Positions 25,272 through 35,017 of a DNA stretch of 64,000 nucleotides are shown here, one piece after another. The notes below the pieces were generated by a model. That model saw only the letters and a program-made list of their open reading frames with translations. It was not told where the DNA came from and did no database searches. The first letter of the stretch is position 1. Every line of letters begins with the position of its first letter. The position numbers and the translations under genes are program-made. The DNA is from Burkholderia sp. SRS-46. GTDB taxonomy: Bacteria > Pseudomonadota > Gammaproteobacteria > Burkholderiales > Burkholderiaceae. The DNA is taken from the NCBI RefSeq assembly GCF_004343775.1, contig NZ_PTXL01000008.1, positions 1 through 64,000 of the forward strand, written 5' to 3'.

Positions 25272-25935
25272 CGATGGCCTCCGATGCCGTTCCGGCCGCC
25301 GGTGCGCCGCCCGCCGCAGTGCCCGCCGGCGGCGCTGCCGCGCGGGCCCCGTCTCGCTGCCCGACGCCGTGCGCGCCGCCGAGCAGCGCAGCGAGCCGGC
25401 GGCGGCCGCGCGCGAGCCGCGACATCACGGTGCCGACCGGCACGTCCGCGATCGCCGCGATCTCGCGGTAGCTCAAATCCTCCATTTCACGCAGCACGAG
25501 CACTTCCCGATATTCCGTCGGCAGTTTCGCAAGCGCGGCGTTCACGAGCCGGACGTCCTCGCCGCGCAGCAGCTGCGCGAGCGGATCCTCCGCCGCCGGA
25601 TGCCAGTCGTCGGGCGAATCCGGGCTGTCGAGCGCGTCCGGCGCCGCGACCTCGTGCGCATGGGTGCGCCGCCGCCACTCCGTGTACCAGGTGTGGCGCA
25701 CGATCGTCAGCAGCCACGGCCGCGCATTGTCGCCACGGCACGCGTCGACGAAGCGCAGCGCGCGCACGCACGCCTCCTGGACGACATCCTCCGCGTCGCT
25801 CGCGTTGCCGCTCAACCAGCGCGCGAGGTTGTACGCGGCATCCAGGTGCGGCAGCACCAGCGCGCGAAAGCGCTCGCCGCGCGCCGCCGCGTCCGCCGCC
25901 GCCCGTTCGTCGACCGTCCGGCCGGATTGCCCCAC
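25261..25935 (-). CDS. ECF-type RNA polymerase sigma factor
   Basis: Extracytoplasmic-function sigma-70 of 224 aa. Region 2 shows ARWLSGNASDAEDVVQEACV and RPWLLTIVRHTW; region 4 shows LPTEYREVLVLREMEDLSYREIA then PVGTVMSRLARGRRRL, the DNA-binding helix. The last ~35 residues are an Ala/Gly-rich tail. The GTG start at 25935 is chosen because AGGAGG lies just upstream; an extended frame to 26007 lacks this. It heads an operon with the anti-sigma gene and has an ECF-like promoter 95 nt upstream. Confidence 0.92.
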   Translation of the reverse strand: MGQSGRTVDERAAADAAARGERFRALVLPHLDAAYNLARWLSGNASDAEDVVQEACVRALRFVDACRGDNARPWLLTIVRHTWYTEWRRRTHAHEVAAPDALDSPDSPDDWHPAAEDPLAQLLRGEDVRLVNAALAKLPTEYREVLVLREMEDLSYREIAAIADVPVGTVMSRLARGRRRLAALLGGAHGVGQRDGARAAAPPAGTAAGGAPAAGTASEAIDGL

Positions 25936-26028
25936 GTCGCCTCCTGTTGGTCCATGCGGCCGCAGCCGCCTTTCGTCCCGGCGTGCAGCGCCCGGACAGG
26001 CCGACATTACGCGCGCGGTCGAGGATCC

Positions 26029-26056
26029 TTACCGCCCGTGGATCGAGTTTATTCCC
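26029..26056 (-). promoter_or_regulatory. Candidate ECF promoter for the sigma/anti-sigma operon
   Basis: On the minus strand GGGAAT (26051-26056) and CGGTAA (26029-26034) are separated by 16 bp, the normal ECF spacing, and are followed by AAAC after the -35. The same motif with the same spacing occurs divergently 32 bp away, which supports a shared sigma factor and autoregulation. Confidence 0.5.
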
Positions 26057-26087
26057 GCCGAATGCGCGCGGAGACGAAAAATAATCC

Positions 26088-26115
26088 GGGAATGGCGGCC
26101 GTGCGCCGCCGGTAT
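26088..26115 (+). promoter_or_regulatory. Divergent ECF-like promoter on the plus strand
   Basis: GGGAAT (26088-26093) and CGGTAT (26110-26115) are spaced by 16 bp, matching the promoter found on the other strand. It would direct transcription from about 26122 rightward into the end of lysR. Confidence 0.45.
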
Positions 26116-26137
26116 CACCGGCATGCCCGTCACCACC

Positions 26138-26302
26138 ATGCCAAGGAGCCGCCGTGCCGTACGCTCTCCCGTTCCCGAAACACCCGGCGGCGCGCCCGGC
26201 CTGCCGCACCCGCCGGCACGCGGCTCGCATTCGCTCGGCCGTGACCGGTCGCGGCAACGCAGACGCCGCGCCATCCTCGCCTATGGCGTGCTGCTCCAGT
26301 AG
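26138..26302 (+). pseudogene. Possible 5' remnant of an ECF-controlled gene
   Basis: Downstream of the plus-strand ECF-like promoter an open frame from ATG 26138 runs 54 codons and stops inside the 3' end of lysR. An alternative GTG at 26154 has an excellent AAGGAG (26143-26148) five bases ahead, and opens 61 codons. Neither gives a recognisable protein; both are rich in Arg and Pro. The signals suggest a gene once began here and has been cut away. The alternative is that this is only an untranslated leader or antisense RNA to lysR. Function is unknown. Confidence 0.25.
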
Positions 26303-27192
26303 CCGGGGCGCGCGTACGCGTCGCGCAGGTAGTCGATGAAATAGCGCACGCGCGCCGGCACGTAGCGCTGCTGCGGATACACGGCGAGGATGTCGTAGTC
26401 GGGCAGCGCGTATTCGTCGAGCACGGTCTCGAGCTCGCCCGTCTCGAGCTGCGCGGCGATCTCCCAGGTCGAGCGCCAGCCGAGCCCGAGCCCTTCCGAC
26501 GCCCAGCGGTGCAGCAGCTCGCCGTCGTTGCAGTCGAGACTGCCGGTCACGCGCATCGTCGCGATCTTGCCGTGGCGCTGGAAATACCAGCCGCGGTTCT
26601 GGCCGCCCTGCAGGTTGAACGCGAGGCAGTTGTGCTTCAGCAGATCGTCGAGCGTCTTCGGGCGGCCGTGCCGCCGGAAGTAGTCCGGCGTGCCGCACAC
26701 CACGCGCCGGTTCGACGCGAGCTTCACCGCGACGAAATTCGGATCGACCGCGCCGCCGATCCGGATCGACAGGTCGTAGCCCTCGCGCACGAGGTCGACG
26801 ACGCGGTCGGTCAGGTTGAACGACAGCTGCATGTCCGGCTTGTCGGCGAGAAAGCCCGGCGCGTGCGGTGCGACGTGCTTGCGACCGAACGCGGCCGGCG
26901 CCGACACGATCAGGTGGCCGCTCACCGAACGCCGCCCGGCGGCCAGTTCGTTCTCGGCCTGGTCCCATTCGGCGAGCAGCCCCCGGCAGCGCTCGAGGAA
27001 CGCCGCGCCCTCCTCGCTGACGACCAGGCGCCGCGTCGAGCGGTACATCAGCTTCACGCCGAGACGCTTCTCCAGCGCGTCGATGCGCCGCCCGAGCACC
27101 ACCGGCGACACGCCCTCCTCGAGCGCGGCCGCCGCGAGGCTGCCCGCGTCCGCGACCCGCACGAATGTCTCGATCTGCTTGAAGCGGTCCAT
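26281..27192 (-). CDS. LysR-family transcriptional regulator
   Basis: LTTR of 303 aa, divergent from gcl-hyi-glxR and therefore the likely controller of glyoxylate carboligation. The N-terminal winged helix covers about residues 1-60 (MDRFKQIETFVRVADAGSLAAAA). The effector-binding region follows, with DLSIRIGG and VCGTPDYFRRHGRP motifs typical of the CrgA/AphB-like subgroup. The start ATG at 27190-27192 keeps the normal N-terminus. The 224-bp gap to gcl has a palindrome suited to LTTR binding. Confidence 0.9.
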   Translation of the reverse strand: MDRFKQIETFVRVADAGSLAAAALEEGVSPVVLGRRIDALEKRLGVKLMYRSTRRLVVSEEGAAFLERCRGLLAEWDQAENELAAGRRSVSGHLIVSAPAAFGRKHVAPHAPGFLADKPDMQLSFNLTDRVVDLVREGYDLSIRIGGAVDPNFVAVKLASNRRVVCGTPDYFRRHGRPKTLDDLLKHNCLAFNLQGGQNRGWYFQRHGKIATMRVTGSLDCNDGELLHRWASEGLGLGWRSTWEIAAQLETGELETVLDEYALPDYDILAVYPQQRYVPARVRYFIDYLRDAYARPGYWSSTP

Positions 27193-27340
27193 CCCGTGTC
27201 TCCTGTGTCGGCCCGAGTGGGCGCTTCAGCGCTGACTCGGGCCCCATGCAACGCGCATGACGGCCGTGACGGCCCGGCGAGGCCCGGCACACCGTCATTC
27301 CATACTTTTAGTTTCGAAAAAAGCGACTCCGGCGGATCTT

Positions 27341-27354
27341 ATCAAACCTTTGAT
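27341..27354. promoter_or_regulatory. Palindromic operator in the lysR-gcl intergenic region
   Basis: ATCAAA-CC-TTTGAT (27341-27354) is a perfect 6+2+6 inverted repeat, 63 bp before the gcl start, in the position expected for the LysR-type regulator or another dimeric repressor. It does not fit the classic T-N11-A box exactly. Confidence 0.4.
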
Positions 27355-27416
27355 GCATCCCTAAAGTGTCTCCAACAGACCGTTTCGCAAGATCCGCAAC
27401 ATTCAAGGAGACATTC

Positions 27417-29192
<1,776 letters not shown>

Positions 29193-29235
29193 CCCGCCAC
29201 CTCCTTTTGACTGACCGACCGAAGAGGCTTAGCTC

Positions 29236-30045
29236 ATGCCGAAGTTTGCTGCAAACCTGACCATGCTGTTCAACGAAGTGCCGTTCCTCGACCGCTTCAA
29301 GGCGGCCGCGGACGCGGGCTTCGACGCCGTCGAGTTCCTGTTCCCGTACCCGTTCGCGAAGGAGGAACTCGCCGAGCGGCTCGAGACGCACCGCCTGCGC
29401 CTGGTGCTGCACAACCTGCCCGCCGGCAACTGGGATCAGGGCGAGCGCGGCATCGCGTGCCTGCCCGACCGGGTCGGCGAATTCCAGGAAGGCGTCGGCC
29501 GCGCGATCGAGTACGCGAAGGCGCTGAAGGTGCCGCAGCTGAACTGCCTGGTGGGGATTCCGTCGGCGAGCACGCCGCGCGACACGACCTTCGTGACGAT
29601 CGTCGACAACCTGCGCTTCGCCGCCGCCGCGCTCAAGCGCGAAGGCATCCGCCTGCTGGTCGAGCCGTGCAACAGCTTCGACATCCCGGGCTTCGCGCTG
29701 AACCGCTCGTCCGAAGGGCTCGACGTGATCCGCGCGGTCGGCTCGGACAACCTGTTCCTGCAGTACGACATCTATCACATGCAGCGCATGGAAGGCGACC
29801 TGGCCGCGACGATCGAACGCAACCTCGCGTCGATCGGGCACATCCAGCTCGCGGACAACCCGGGCCGCAACGAGCCGGGCACGGGCGAGATCAACTACGC
29901 GTTCCTGTTCGCGCTGCTCGACCGGCTCGGCTATGCCGGCCACGTCGGCTGCGAATACAAGCCTCGCACCACCACGACGGAAGGCCTCGGCTGGCTGCAG
30001 AGCGTCGCCGGCTGCGCGCCGGGCTCGGCGCACCGCGCCGCCTGA
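29236..30045 (+). CDS. hyi: Hydroxypyruvate isomerase
   Basis: TIM-barrel enzyme of the AP endonuclease 2/xylose isomerase-like superfamily that interconverts hydroxypyruvate and tartronate semialdehyde. The 269-aa protein starts MPKFAANLTMLFNEVPFLDRF and has VEPCNSFDIPGF, QYDIYHMQ and CEYKPRTTTTEGL, which carry the metal and catalytic acids of Hyi. It lies 43 nt after gcl and 41 nt before glxR, so it acts on the product of Gcl within one operon. Confidence 0.93.
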   Translation: MPKFAANLTMLFNEVPFLDRFKAAADAGFDAVEFLFPYPFAKEELAERLETHRLRLVLHNLPAGNWDQGERGIACLPDRVGEFQEGVGRAIEYAKALKVPQLNCLVGIPSASTPRDTTFVTIVDNLRFAAAALKREGIRLLVEPCNSFDIPGFALNRSSEGLDVIRAVGSDNLFLQYDIYHMQRMEGDLAATIERNLASIGHIQLADNPGRNEPGTGEINYAFLFALLDRLGYAGHVGCEYKPRTTTTEGLGWLQSVAGCAPGSAHRAA

Positions 30046-30086
30046 GCACCGCCCTTTTCCGTCATCGCCCTATAGGAGACTTTCAC

Positions 30087-30977
30087 ATGGCAACCATCGG
30101 TTTCATCGGCCTCGGCATCATGGGCGCACACATGGCGCGCAACCTGCTCAAGGGCGACCATCAGCTCGTCGTGAACGGCGCGTTCCCGATCCCGGATGAC
30201 CTGCGCGCCAGCGCGAAGGTCGTCGCGAACTCGACCGAAGTCGCGCAGAACGCCGACATCATCATCGCGATGGTGCCGGACACGCCCGACGTGCGTAACG
30301 TGCTGTTCGCCGACGACGGCGTTGCGAAGGGCCTCACGGCCGGCAAGCTGGTGATCGACATGAGCTCGATTTCGCCGCTCGACACGCAGGAATTCGCGAA
30401 GCAGATCAACGCGCTCGGCTGCGACTACCTCGACGCGCCGGTGTCCGGCGGCGAAGTCGGCGCGCGCGAAGCGACGCTGACGATCATGGTCGGCGGCCCG
30501 GAGAAGGCATTCGAGCGCGCGAAGCCGCTGTTCGAGAAGATGGGCAAGAACATCACGCTCGTCGGCGACAACGGCGCGGGCCAGACCTGCAAGGTCGCGA
30601 ACCAGATCATCGTCGCGCTGAACATCGAGGCCGTCGGCGAGGCGCTGCTGTTCGCCGCCCGCTCGGGCGCGGATCCGGAGCGCGTGCGCCAGGCGCTGAT
30701 GGGCGGCTTCGCGGCATCGCGCATCCTCGAAGTGCACGGCGCGCGCATGACGAAGCGCACCTTCGATCCGGGCTTCCGCATCGAGCTGCACCAGAAGGAC
30801 CTGAACCTCGCGCTCGACGGCGCGCGCAAGCTCGGCCTCGCGCTGCCGCACACCGCGAGCGCCCAGCAATTGTTCAGCGTGTGCGCATCGCACGGCGGCA
30901 AGGCATGGGATCACTCGGCGCTCGTGCGCGCCCTCGAGATCATGTCGAACTTCGAGATCGCGCAACCGGCGGCATAA
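30087..30977 (+). CDS. glxR: Tartronate semialdehyde reductase
   Basis: NAD(P)H-dependent 2-hydroxy-3-oxopropionate reductase making D-glycerate, the last step of the glycerate pathway from glyoxylate. The 296-aa protein shows the Rossmann motif GFIGLGIMGAHMARNLLKG near the N-terminus, the substrate motif DAPVSGGEVGA (117-127), and the catalytic Lys169 in GAGQTCKVANQ. The ATG at 30087 has TAGGAGA upstream. Third gene of gcl-hyi-glxR. Confidence 0.95.
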   Translation: MATIGFIGLGIMGAHMARNLLKGDHQLVVNGAFPIPDDLRASAKVVANSTEVAQNADIIIAMVPDTPDVRNVLFADDGVAKGLTAGKLVIDMSSISPLDTQEFAKQINALGCDYLDAPVSGGEVGAREATLTIMVGGPEKAFERAKPLFEKMGKNITLVGDNGAGQTCKVANQIIVALNIEAVGEALLFAARSGADPERVRQALMGGFAASRILEVHGARMTKRTFDPGFRIELHQKDLNLALDGARKLGLALPHTASAQQLFSVCASHGGKAWDHSALVRALEIMSNFEIAQPAA

Positions 30978-31407
30978 GGCAGCATGCCGCCCGCTCCCGC
31001 GGGCGGCGCATCTCTCAAGCGCATGCCGTGTCACGGCTGCGCATCGATGCGCGTCGAAGGCGCGCATCACGGTGGGGCGCCCCGTCGCGCACGGCAGTCG
31101 CGTGCGCGACGGGGCGAAAACGCCGCTCTGGGCTGAGAGCGGCGAGGTGGGGTCCGCAGCGGCACCCGGCGACGCCGGGGAAGCCTTGGTCGGTCAGACG
31201 TCGTCGTCGGGTGTCCGTCTGTCGGATTTCACGCCTTACACTTCTTTACGATCGCGCGCGCGATATTTCATGCAATTGACGCCGCGACCGCCTACACTTT
31301 CGCCACGCCTTTCGAGAAAACCGCCGCGCTCGCGTTCACGCCCAGCGCGGTGTTTTTTTCGCCACTTCACGGCGCGTCTTCTTTTCAACCACCTAGGGAG
31401 TGCAACG
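30978..31407 (+). other. Hairpin-rich intergenic region before the BON-LysM gene
   Basis: 430 bp without a convincing ORF. It has a 9-bp GC stem right after glxR (GCCGCCCGC/GCGGGCGGC, about 30985-31006), a 14-bp perfect stem (31079-31092 / 31102-31115), a 9-bp stem (31121-31129 / 31136-31144) and a 6-bp stem (31165-31170 / 31174-31179). It ends with a T-tailed hairpin at 31324-31358, 49 nt before the next ATG. In-frame openings upstream of the LysM gene do not resemble its family. It may be a structured leader or a small RNA. Confidence 0.5.
31324..31358 (+). terminator. Intrinsic terminator or attenuator ahead of the BON-LysM gene
   Basis: Stem CCGCGCT (31324-31330) / AGCGCGG (31344-31350), extended by G-U and C-G pairs, followed by seven T residues within TGTTTTTTT. 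Its place just upstream of a coding start rather than after a gene is unusual. Confidence 0.6.
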
Positions 31408-31878
31408 ATGGGTCTTCTTTCGTTTATCAAAGAGGCGGGTGAAAAACTGCTGGGTCACGCCGACGCGCAAGCCGCGGAAGACCCGAATGCCGCCAACCAG
31501 ACCGCGGCCGATGCGATCAAGCATTACATCGACACACAGGGCCTCGACACGTCGAACCTGACGGTTGCGTTCGACGGCGCGTCGCGCACCGTGACGCTGT
31601 CGGGCAGCGTCGCCGATCTCGACACGAAGGCGAAGGTCAAGGTCGCGGCCGGCAACGTCCAGGGCGTGGCGGGCGTCAACGACGACGATCTCCAGCCGGA
31701 CGATCCGGAAGTCCAGTATCACGACGTCGTGTCCGGCGACAACCTGTGGAAGATCGCCGAGAAGTACTACGGCGACGGCACCAAGAACACCGTGATCTTC
31801 GAAGCGAACAAGCCGATGCTGTCGAGCCCCGATCGCATCTATCCGGGCCAGAAACTCGTGATTCCGCCGCAGTCCTGA
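31408..31878 (+). CDS. kbp: BON and LysM domain protein (Kbp/YgaU-like)
   Basis: A 156-aa protein with the layout of E. coli Kbp, a cytoplasmic K+-binding stress protein. The BON domain spans about residues 30-93 (VAFDGASRTVTLSGSV, VQGVAGVNDD). The LysM domain spans about 104-153 (YHDVVSGDNLWKIAEKYYG, RIYPGQKLVIP). No signal peptide is present, matching Kbp. The ATG at 31408 has TAGGGAG upstream; longer in-frame openings are not conserved-looking. It stands alone, followed by a bidirectional terminator. Confidence 0.9.
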   Translation: MGLLSFIKEAGEKLLGHADAQAAEDPNAANQTAADAIKHYIDTQGLDTSNLTVAFDGASRTVTLSGSVADLDTKAKVKVAAGNVQGVAGVNDDDLQPDDPEVQYHDVVSGDNLWKIAEKYYGDGTKNTVIFEANKPMLSSPDRIYPGQKLVIPPQS

Positions 31879-31903
31879 ACGCCCACGCAGGATCGTCGAA
31901 CGC

Positions 31904-31932
31904 AAAAGGCAGGCCGTCGGCCTGCCTTTTTT
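31904..31932. terminator. Bidirectional terminator between the LysM gene and asparaginase
   Basis: Perfect 12-bp stem AAAAGGCAGGCC (31904-31915) / GGCCTGCCTTTT (31919-31930) with a 3-nt loop and T runs in both directions. It serves two convergent genes. Confidence 0.9.
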
Positions 31933-31958
31933 GCATGGGCGCCGGGCGCGCGGTGCGA

Positions 31959-32978
31959 TCAGCAGGTGTCGAACAGGCGCTGCACGTCGCCGCGCGCATG
32001 TATCCCGTTTGCCAGCGCGAGCATCAACAGCACGCGCGCCTTGTACGGGTTCAGCGAACCCGCGCTCACGAAGCCGAGCGCATCGTCGCAGGCGGCGCCG
32101 TTGTGCATCACGTGTCCCGAGCCGACGCGCGACGCGCGCGCGACGACGACGCCCTGCTTCACCGCATCGCCGAGCGCCGCCTGCAGCGTCGCGTGGATCG
32201 AGCCGTTGCCGGTGCCCGCGACCACGAGCCCGCGCACGCCGGCCGCGACGAGCGCATCGACCGCGGTGCGCGTGACACCGGCATAGCTGGCAACAACCTC
32301 GACCGCCGGCCAGTCATTACGCATCGCCAGTTGCGAATCGCGCGGGCGCGTCGCGCGGCGCGCGAACTCGACACGGCCGTCCTGCACCCAGCCAAGTGCG
32401 CCGAGTTCCGGCGATTGAAACGCATCGACCGCATAGGTGCTCGTCTTCACGACGTCGCGCGCGCCATGGATCCGGTTGTTGAACGCGACCAGCACGCCCT
32501 GCCCGCGCGCGGCCGGATGCGCGGCAACCGTCACCGCGTTGAGCAGGTTCAGCGGGCCGTCGGACGACAGCGCGGTGGCCGGGCGCATCGCCGCGGTCAG
32601 CACGACCGGCTTGTCGCCCTGCACCGTCAGGTGCAGCGCGTAGGCCGTTTCCTCGAGCGTGTCGGTGCCGTGCGTGATCACGATGCCGTCGATCGCGTCG
32701 TCGGCCATCAGCGCGGCGATGCGCGCGGCGAGCGTGTTCCACAGCGGCAGCGCGAGATCCTTGCTGTCGATGCTGGCGACCTGCTCGGCGTCGACGCGCG
32801 CGACCGACGCGAGCGCCGGCACCGCGTCGAGCAGGAAATTCACGCCCAGCGCGCCGGCCTGGTAGCCGGCCGTGCTGGCCGCGTCGGGCGCGGCCCCGGC
32901 GATGGTGCCGCCGGTGGCGAGCACGGCGATGCGCGGCAGCGCCTGCGACGAAGGAGAAGCGGGATTCGGAGTATTCAT
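31959..32978 (-). CDS. L-asparaginase
   Basis: Hydrolyses L-asparagine to aspartate and ammonia. The 339-aa protein has both signature motifs: VLATGGTIAG (19-28) with nucleophilic Thr25, and ITHGTDTLEETAY with the Thr-Asp pair. The Lys position of the second triad is seen near AAMRPATALSSDGPLN. No signal peptide is evident, so a cytoplasmic location is more likely, although the sequence resembles the type II family. It converges with the LysM gene. Confidence 0.92.
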   Translation of the reverse strand: MNTPNPASPSSQALPRIAVLATGGTIAGAAPDAASTAGYQAGALGVNFLLDAVPALASVARVDAEQVASIDSKDLALPLWNTLAARIAALMADDAIDGIVITHGTDTLEETAYALHLTVQGDKPVVLTAAMRPATALSSDGPLNLLNAVTVAAHPAARGQGVLVAFNNRIHGARDVVKTSTYAVDAFQSPELGALGWVQDGRVEFARRATRPRDSQLAMRNDWPAVEVVASYAGVTRTAVDALVAAGVRGLVVAGTGNGSIHATLQAALGDAVKQGVVVARASRVGSGHVMHNGAACDDALGFVSAGSLNPYKARVLLMLALANGIHARGDVQRLFDTC

Positions 32979-33221
32979 GGGCGCGATTGTAATGGCTCGC
33001 GCCGCGCGGCGCGGCCCGGCGCATGCGCGTCATGGTTTGTCCTGATCGCCCGGCCGCGTTCGCCGTCAACGCGACGTGCGTCCGCCACGTTATAAGAAGT
33101 GCCGTTTCGGTGTTTTCACATTGATTTGCCAAAATCGAAGCGCGCGGCACGATGCGTCCCCGCCGGGTGCCCGCGTCGCGACGGCGTCAATCAAACGCAA
33201 TTCACCCCATGGGAGTGTCAA

Positions 33222-33512
33222 ATGAAAATCCAATCGCTCGTGGCCGCACTGCTCGTCGGCGGCATGCTGGCTTCCCCCGCTTTCGCGCAGAACAGCCAGC
33301 AGGACAAGATGAAGGCCTGTAACACCCAGGCTGCCGGCAAGACGGGCGACGCACGCAAGGCATTCATGAAGGATTGCCTGTCGGCGAAACCGGCGAAGGC
33401 GATGTCGCAGCAGGACAAGATGAAGGCCTGCAACAAGGACGCCGCCGGCAAGAAGGGCGACGAACGCAAGACGTTCATGAAGAGCTGCCTGAGCGCCCAG
33501 CCGGCCGCCTGA
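33222..33512 (+). CDS. psiF: PsiF repeat protein
   Basis: Small periplasmic protein of 96 aa. Signal peptide residues 1-22 end in AFA before Gln-Asn. The mature part is almost entirely two tandem PsiF repeats, about residues 26-55 and 63-92, each starting QQDKMKACN and ending in a C-L-S-A motif with two cysteines. In E. coli PsiF is phosphate starvation-inducible under PhoB, but no Pho box was found here. Function is not known. Confidence 0.92.
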   Translation: MKIQSLVAALLVGGMLASPAFAQNSQQDKMKACNTQAAGKTGDARKAFMKDCLSAKPAKAMSQQDKMKACNKDAAGKKGDERKTFMKSCLSAQPAA

Positions 33513-33532
33513 TTCCGCCCGCGCCTGCAACG

Positions 33533-33567
33533 ATGCCGCGCACCGTTTCGACGGGCGCGGCATTTTT
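33533..33567 (+). terminator. Intrinsic terminator after psiF
   Basis: Stem ATGCCGCGC (33533-33541) / GCGCGGCAT (33555-33563) followed by TTTTT, 20 nt after the psiF stop. Confidence 0.8.
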
Positions 33568-33748
33568 GTTGTGGGTTGCAGGCGCACCGGCGACCGGCCG
33601 CGCCACCCGCCACGGATACCGGATATACGGTGCGGCAATTCGCCGCGTTTTCTTCTATGATGGCTGCAACGCGGCCCATCCAAGCATAAGAAGCGCCATC
33701 GGGCCGTCCTCGACAAGGACGCGCGCGCCGCGTCAAACGGAGGCTTGG

Positions 33749-34189
33749 ATGGCATGGAGACAACACCGCTGGTTCCGCCGCTGGCTGATCGTGATCGTGT
33801 TCTGGGCCGTGCCCGTCGCGATCGTCGCCGTGCGCGAGATCCGCGAGGAAATGGCCTACAACAAGGCGGACCTGCAGCTCGCGCTGACCACCTGGCAGCT
33901 CACCGACGCGCAGCGCGCAGCCGGCGCCGCCGCGCGTTGCCACGGCGAGCCTGACGAAGCGCGCGCGGCCGGCTGCCCCGCCGACGTACTCGCTGCCAAT
34001 GCCCCCCGCCAGCAGGCCGCGCGCGACTTTTACGTGGTGCGCCGCAACACGCTCGCGAGCTACCTGTGGCACGCATTCGTCGGCTACTGGGTGGTGCCGG
34101 CCGCGTTCCTGTTCGCCTGCGGCGTCGTCATCGCGCTGATCCGCCGCGCGCTGCGACGGCCGCCGATCAAGCCGCCCGTGACGCATTGA
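33749..34189 (+). CDS. Hypothetical two-helix membrane protein
   Basis: A 146-aa protein that I cannot assign to a named family. It has a basic Trp-rich N-terminus (MAWRQHRWFRRW), a membrane helix at about residues 12-30, and a charged middle segment with two cysteines (about residues 69 and 78) likely on the periplasmic side. A second helix is near 112-132, followed by a short basic tail. The start ATG at 33749 has CGGAGG a few bases upstream. It lies alone between psiF and the SYLF lipoprotein. Confidence 0.7.
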   Translation: MAWRQHRWFRRWLIVIVFWAVPVAIVAVREIREEMAYNKADLQLALTTWQLTDAQRAAGAAARCHGEPDEARAAGCPADVLAANAPRQQAARDFYVVRRNTLASYLWHAFVGYWVVPAAFLFACGVVIALIRRALRRPPIKPPVTH

Positions 34190-34324
34190 CGCGCGCCTGC
34201 GGCGCGTCGTCCCCCTGGCTCCCCTGCCCGCTGCATGCGGCACGCGTTGCGTTGGCGTGCCGTGAGATGCATTCACGATTTGACGCTTTTCCGCTTCCGA
34301 ATGGAAAGCGCGTGTAATCCGCTG

Positions 34325-34333
34325 TGATATAAC
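34325..34333 (+). promoter_or_regulatory. Extended -10 promoter for the SYLF lipoprotein gene
   Basis: TGATATAAC (34325-34333) fits an extended -10 (TGnTATAAT). No -35 at the normal distance is visible. The site is about 60 nt before the ATG. Confidence 0.4.
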
Positions 34334-34391
34334 TTCCGACGTGATCCGCCCCCAAGCGGAAGTCACGCAACATCACCGATGGAGAACAACG

Positions 34392-34979
34392 ATGCAAAAA
34401 CGGAATCTCGTGCTGAAAGCCGCCGCCGCGCTCATCGTCGGTAGCCTCGCGCTCACCGGTTGCACCACCACCCCTGACAAGCCCGACAACGCCGCGACCA
34501 ATGCGTCGAAGCGCCAGGCGATCGATTCGAGCGTCGATGCGACGCTGTCGCGCCTGTATGCCACGGTCAAGGGCTCGCGTGAGCTCGTCGCGAAATCGCG
34601 CGGCGTGCTGGTGTTCCCCGACGTGATCCAGGCCGGCTTCATCGTCGGCGGCCAGACCGGCAACGGCTCGCTGCGCGTCGGCGGCGAGACGATCGGCTAC
34701 TACAACACGTCGTCGCTGTCGGTCGGCCTGCAGGCCGGCGCGCAGTCGAAGGCGATCGTGTTCCTGTTCATGACGCAGGAGGCGCTCGACGAATTCCGCA
34801 AGTCGGAAGGCTGGGCCGCCGGCGCCGGCGCATCGGTCGCGCTCGTGAAGGTCGGCGCGAACGGCGCGATCGACACGACCACGGCCACCGCGCCGGTGCA
34901 GGTCATCGTGCTGACGAACGCGGGCCTGATGGGAGACGTGTCGATCAACGGCACGAAGGTCACCAAGCTGAAGATCTGA
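34392..34979 (+). CDS. SYLF (YSC84-type) domain lipoprotein
   Basis: Exported lipoprotein of 195 aa. The signal peptide ends at the lipobox ALTGC with Cys24. The SYLF/YSC84 lipid-binding domain covers about residues 50-195, with AKSRGVLVFPDVIQAGFIVGGQTGNG and the SLSVGLQAGAQSK strand. Such proteins are widespread in Burkholderia envelopes; a precise role is unknown. GGAGAAC precedes the ATG. It is followed by a strong terminator, so it is monocistronic. Confidence 0.9.
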   Translation: MQKRNLVLKAAAALIVGSLALTGCTTTPDKPDNAATNASKRQAIDSSVDATLSRLYATVKGSRELVAKSRGVLVFPDVIQAGFIVGGQTGNGSLRVGGETIGYYNTSSLSVGLQAGAQSKAIVFLFMTQEALDEFRKSEGWAAGAGASVALVKVGANGAIDTTTATAPVQVIVLTNAGLMGDVSINGTKVTKLKI

Positions 34980-35017
34980 CGCCTGCCGCCCGCGCGCCGC
35001 GCGGGCCACGATGCGCA

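Noticed and set aside
24276..26084. A plus-strand open frame of 602 codons
   Set aside because: It is the antisense shadow of the anti-sigma and ECF sigma genes, which have clear motifs; composition is Arg/Pro-rich.
31276..31298. TTGACG and TACACT as a promoter for the BON-LysM gene
   Set aside because: The spacing is only 11 bp, too short for sigma-70.
31072..31407. N-terminal extension of the BON-LysM protein
   Set aside because: The frame is open but the added residues are low-complexity, cross several RNA-like hairpins and a terminator, and a good ribosome site lies before 31408.
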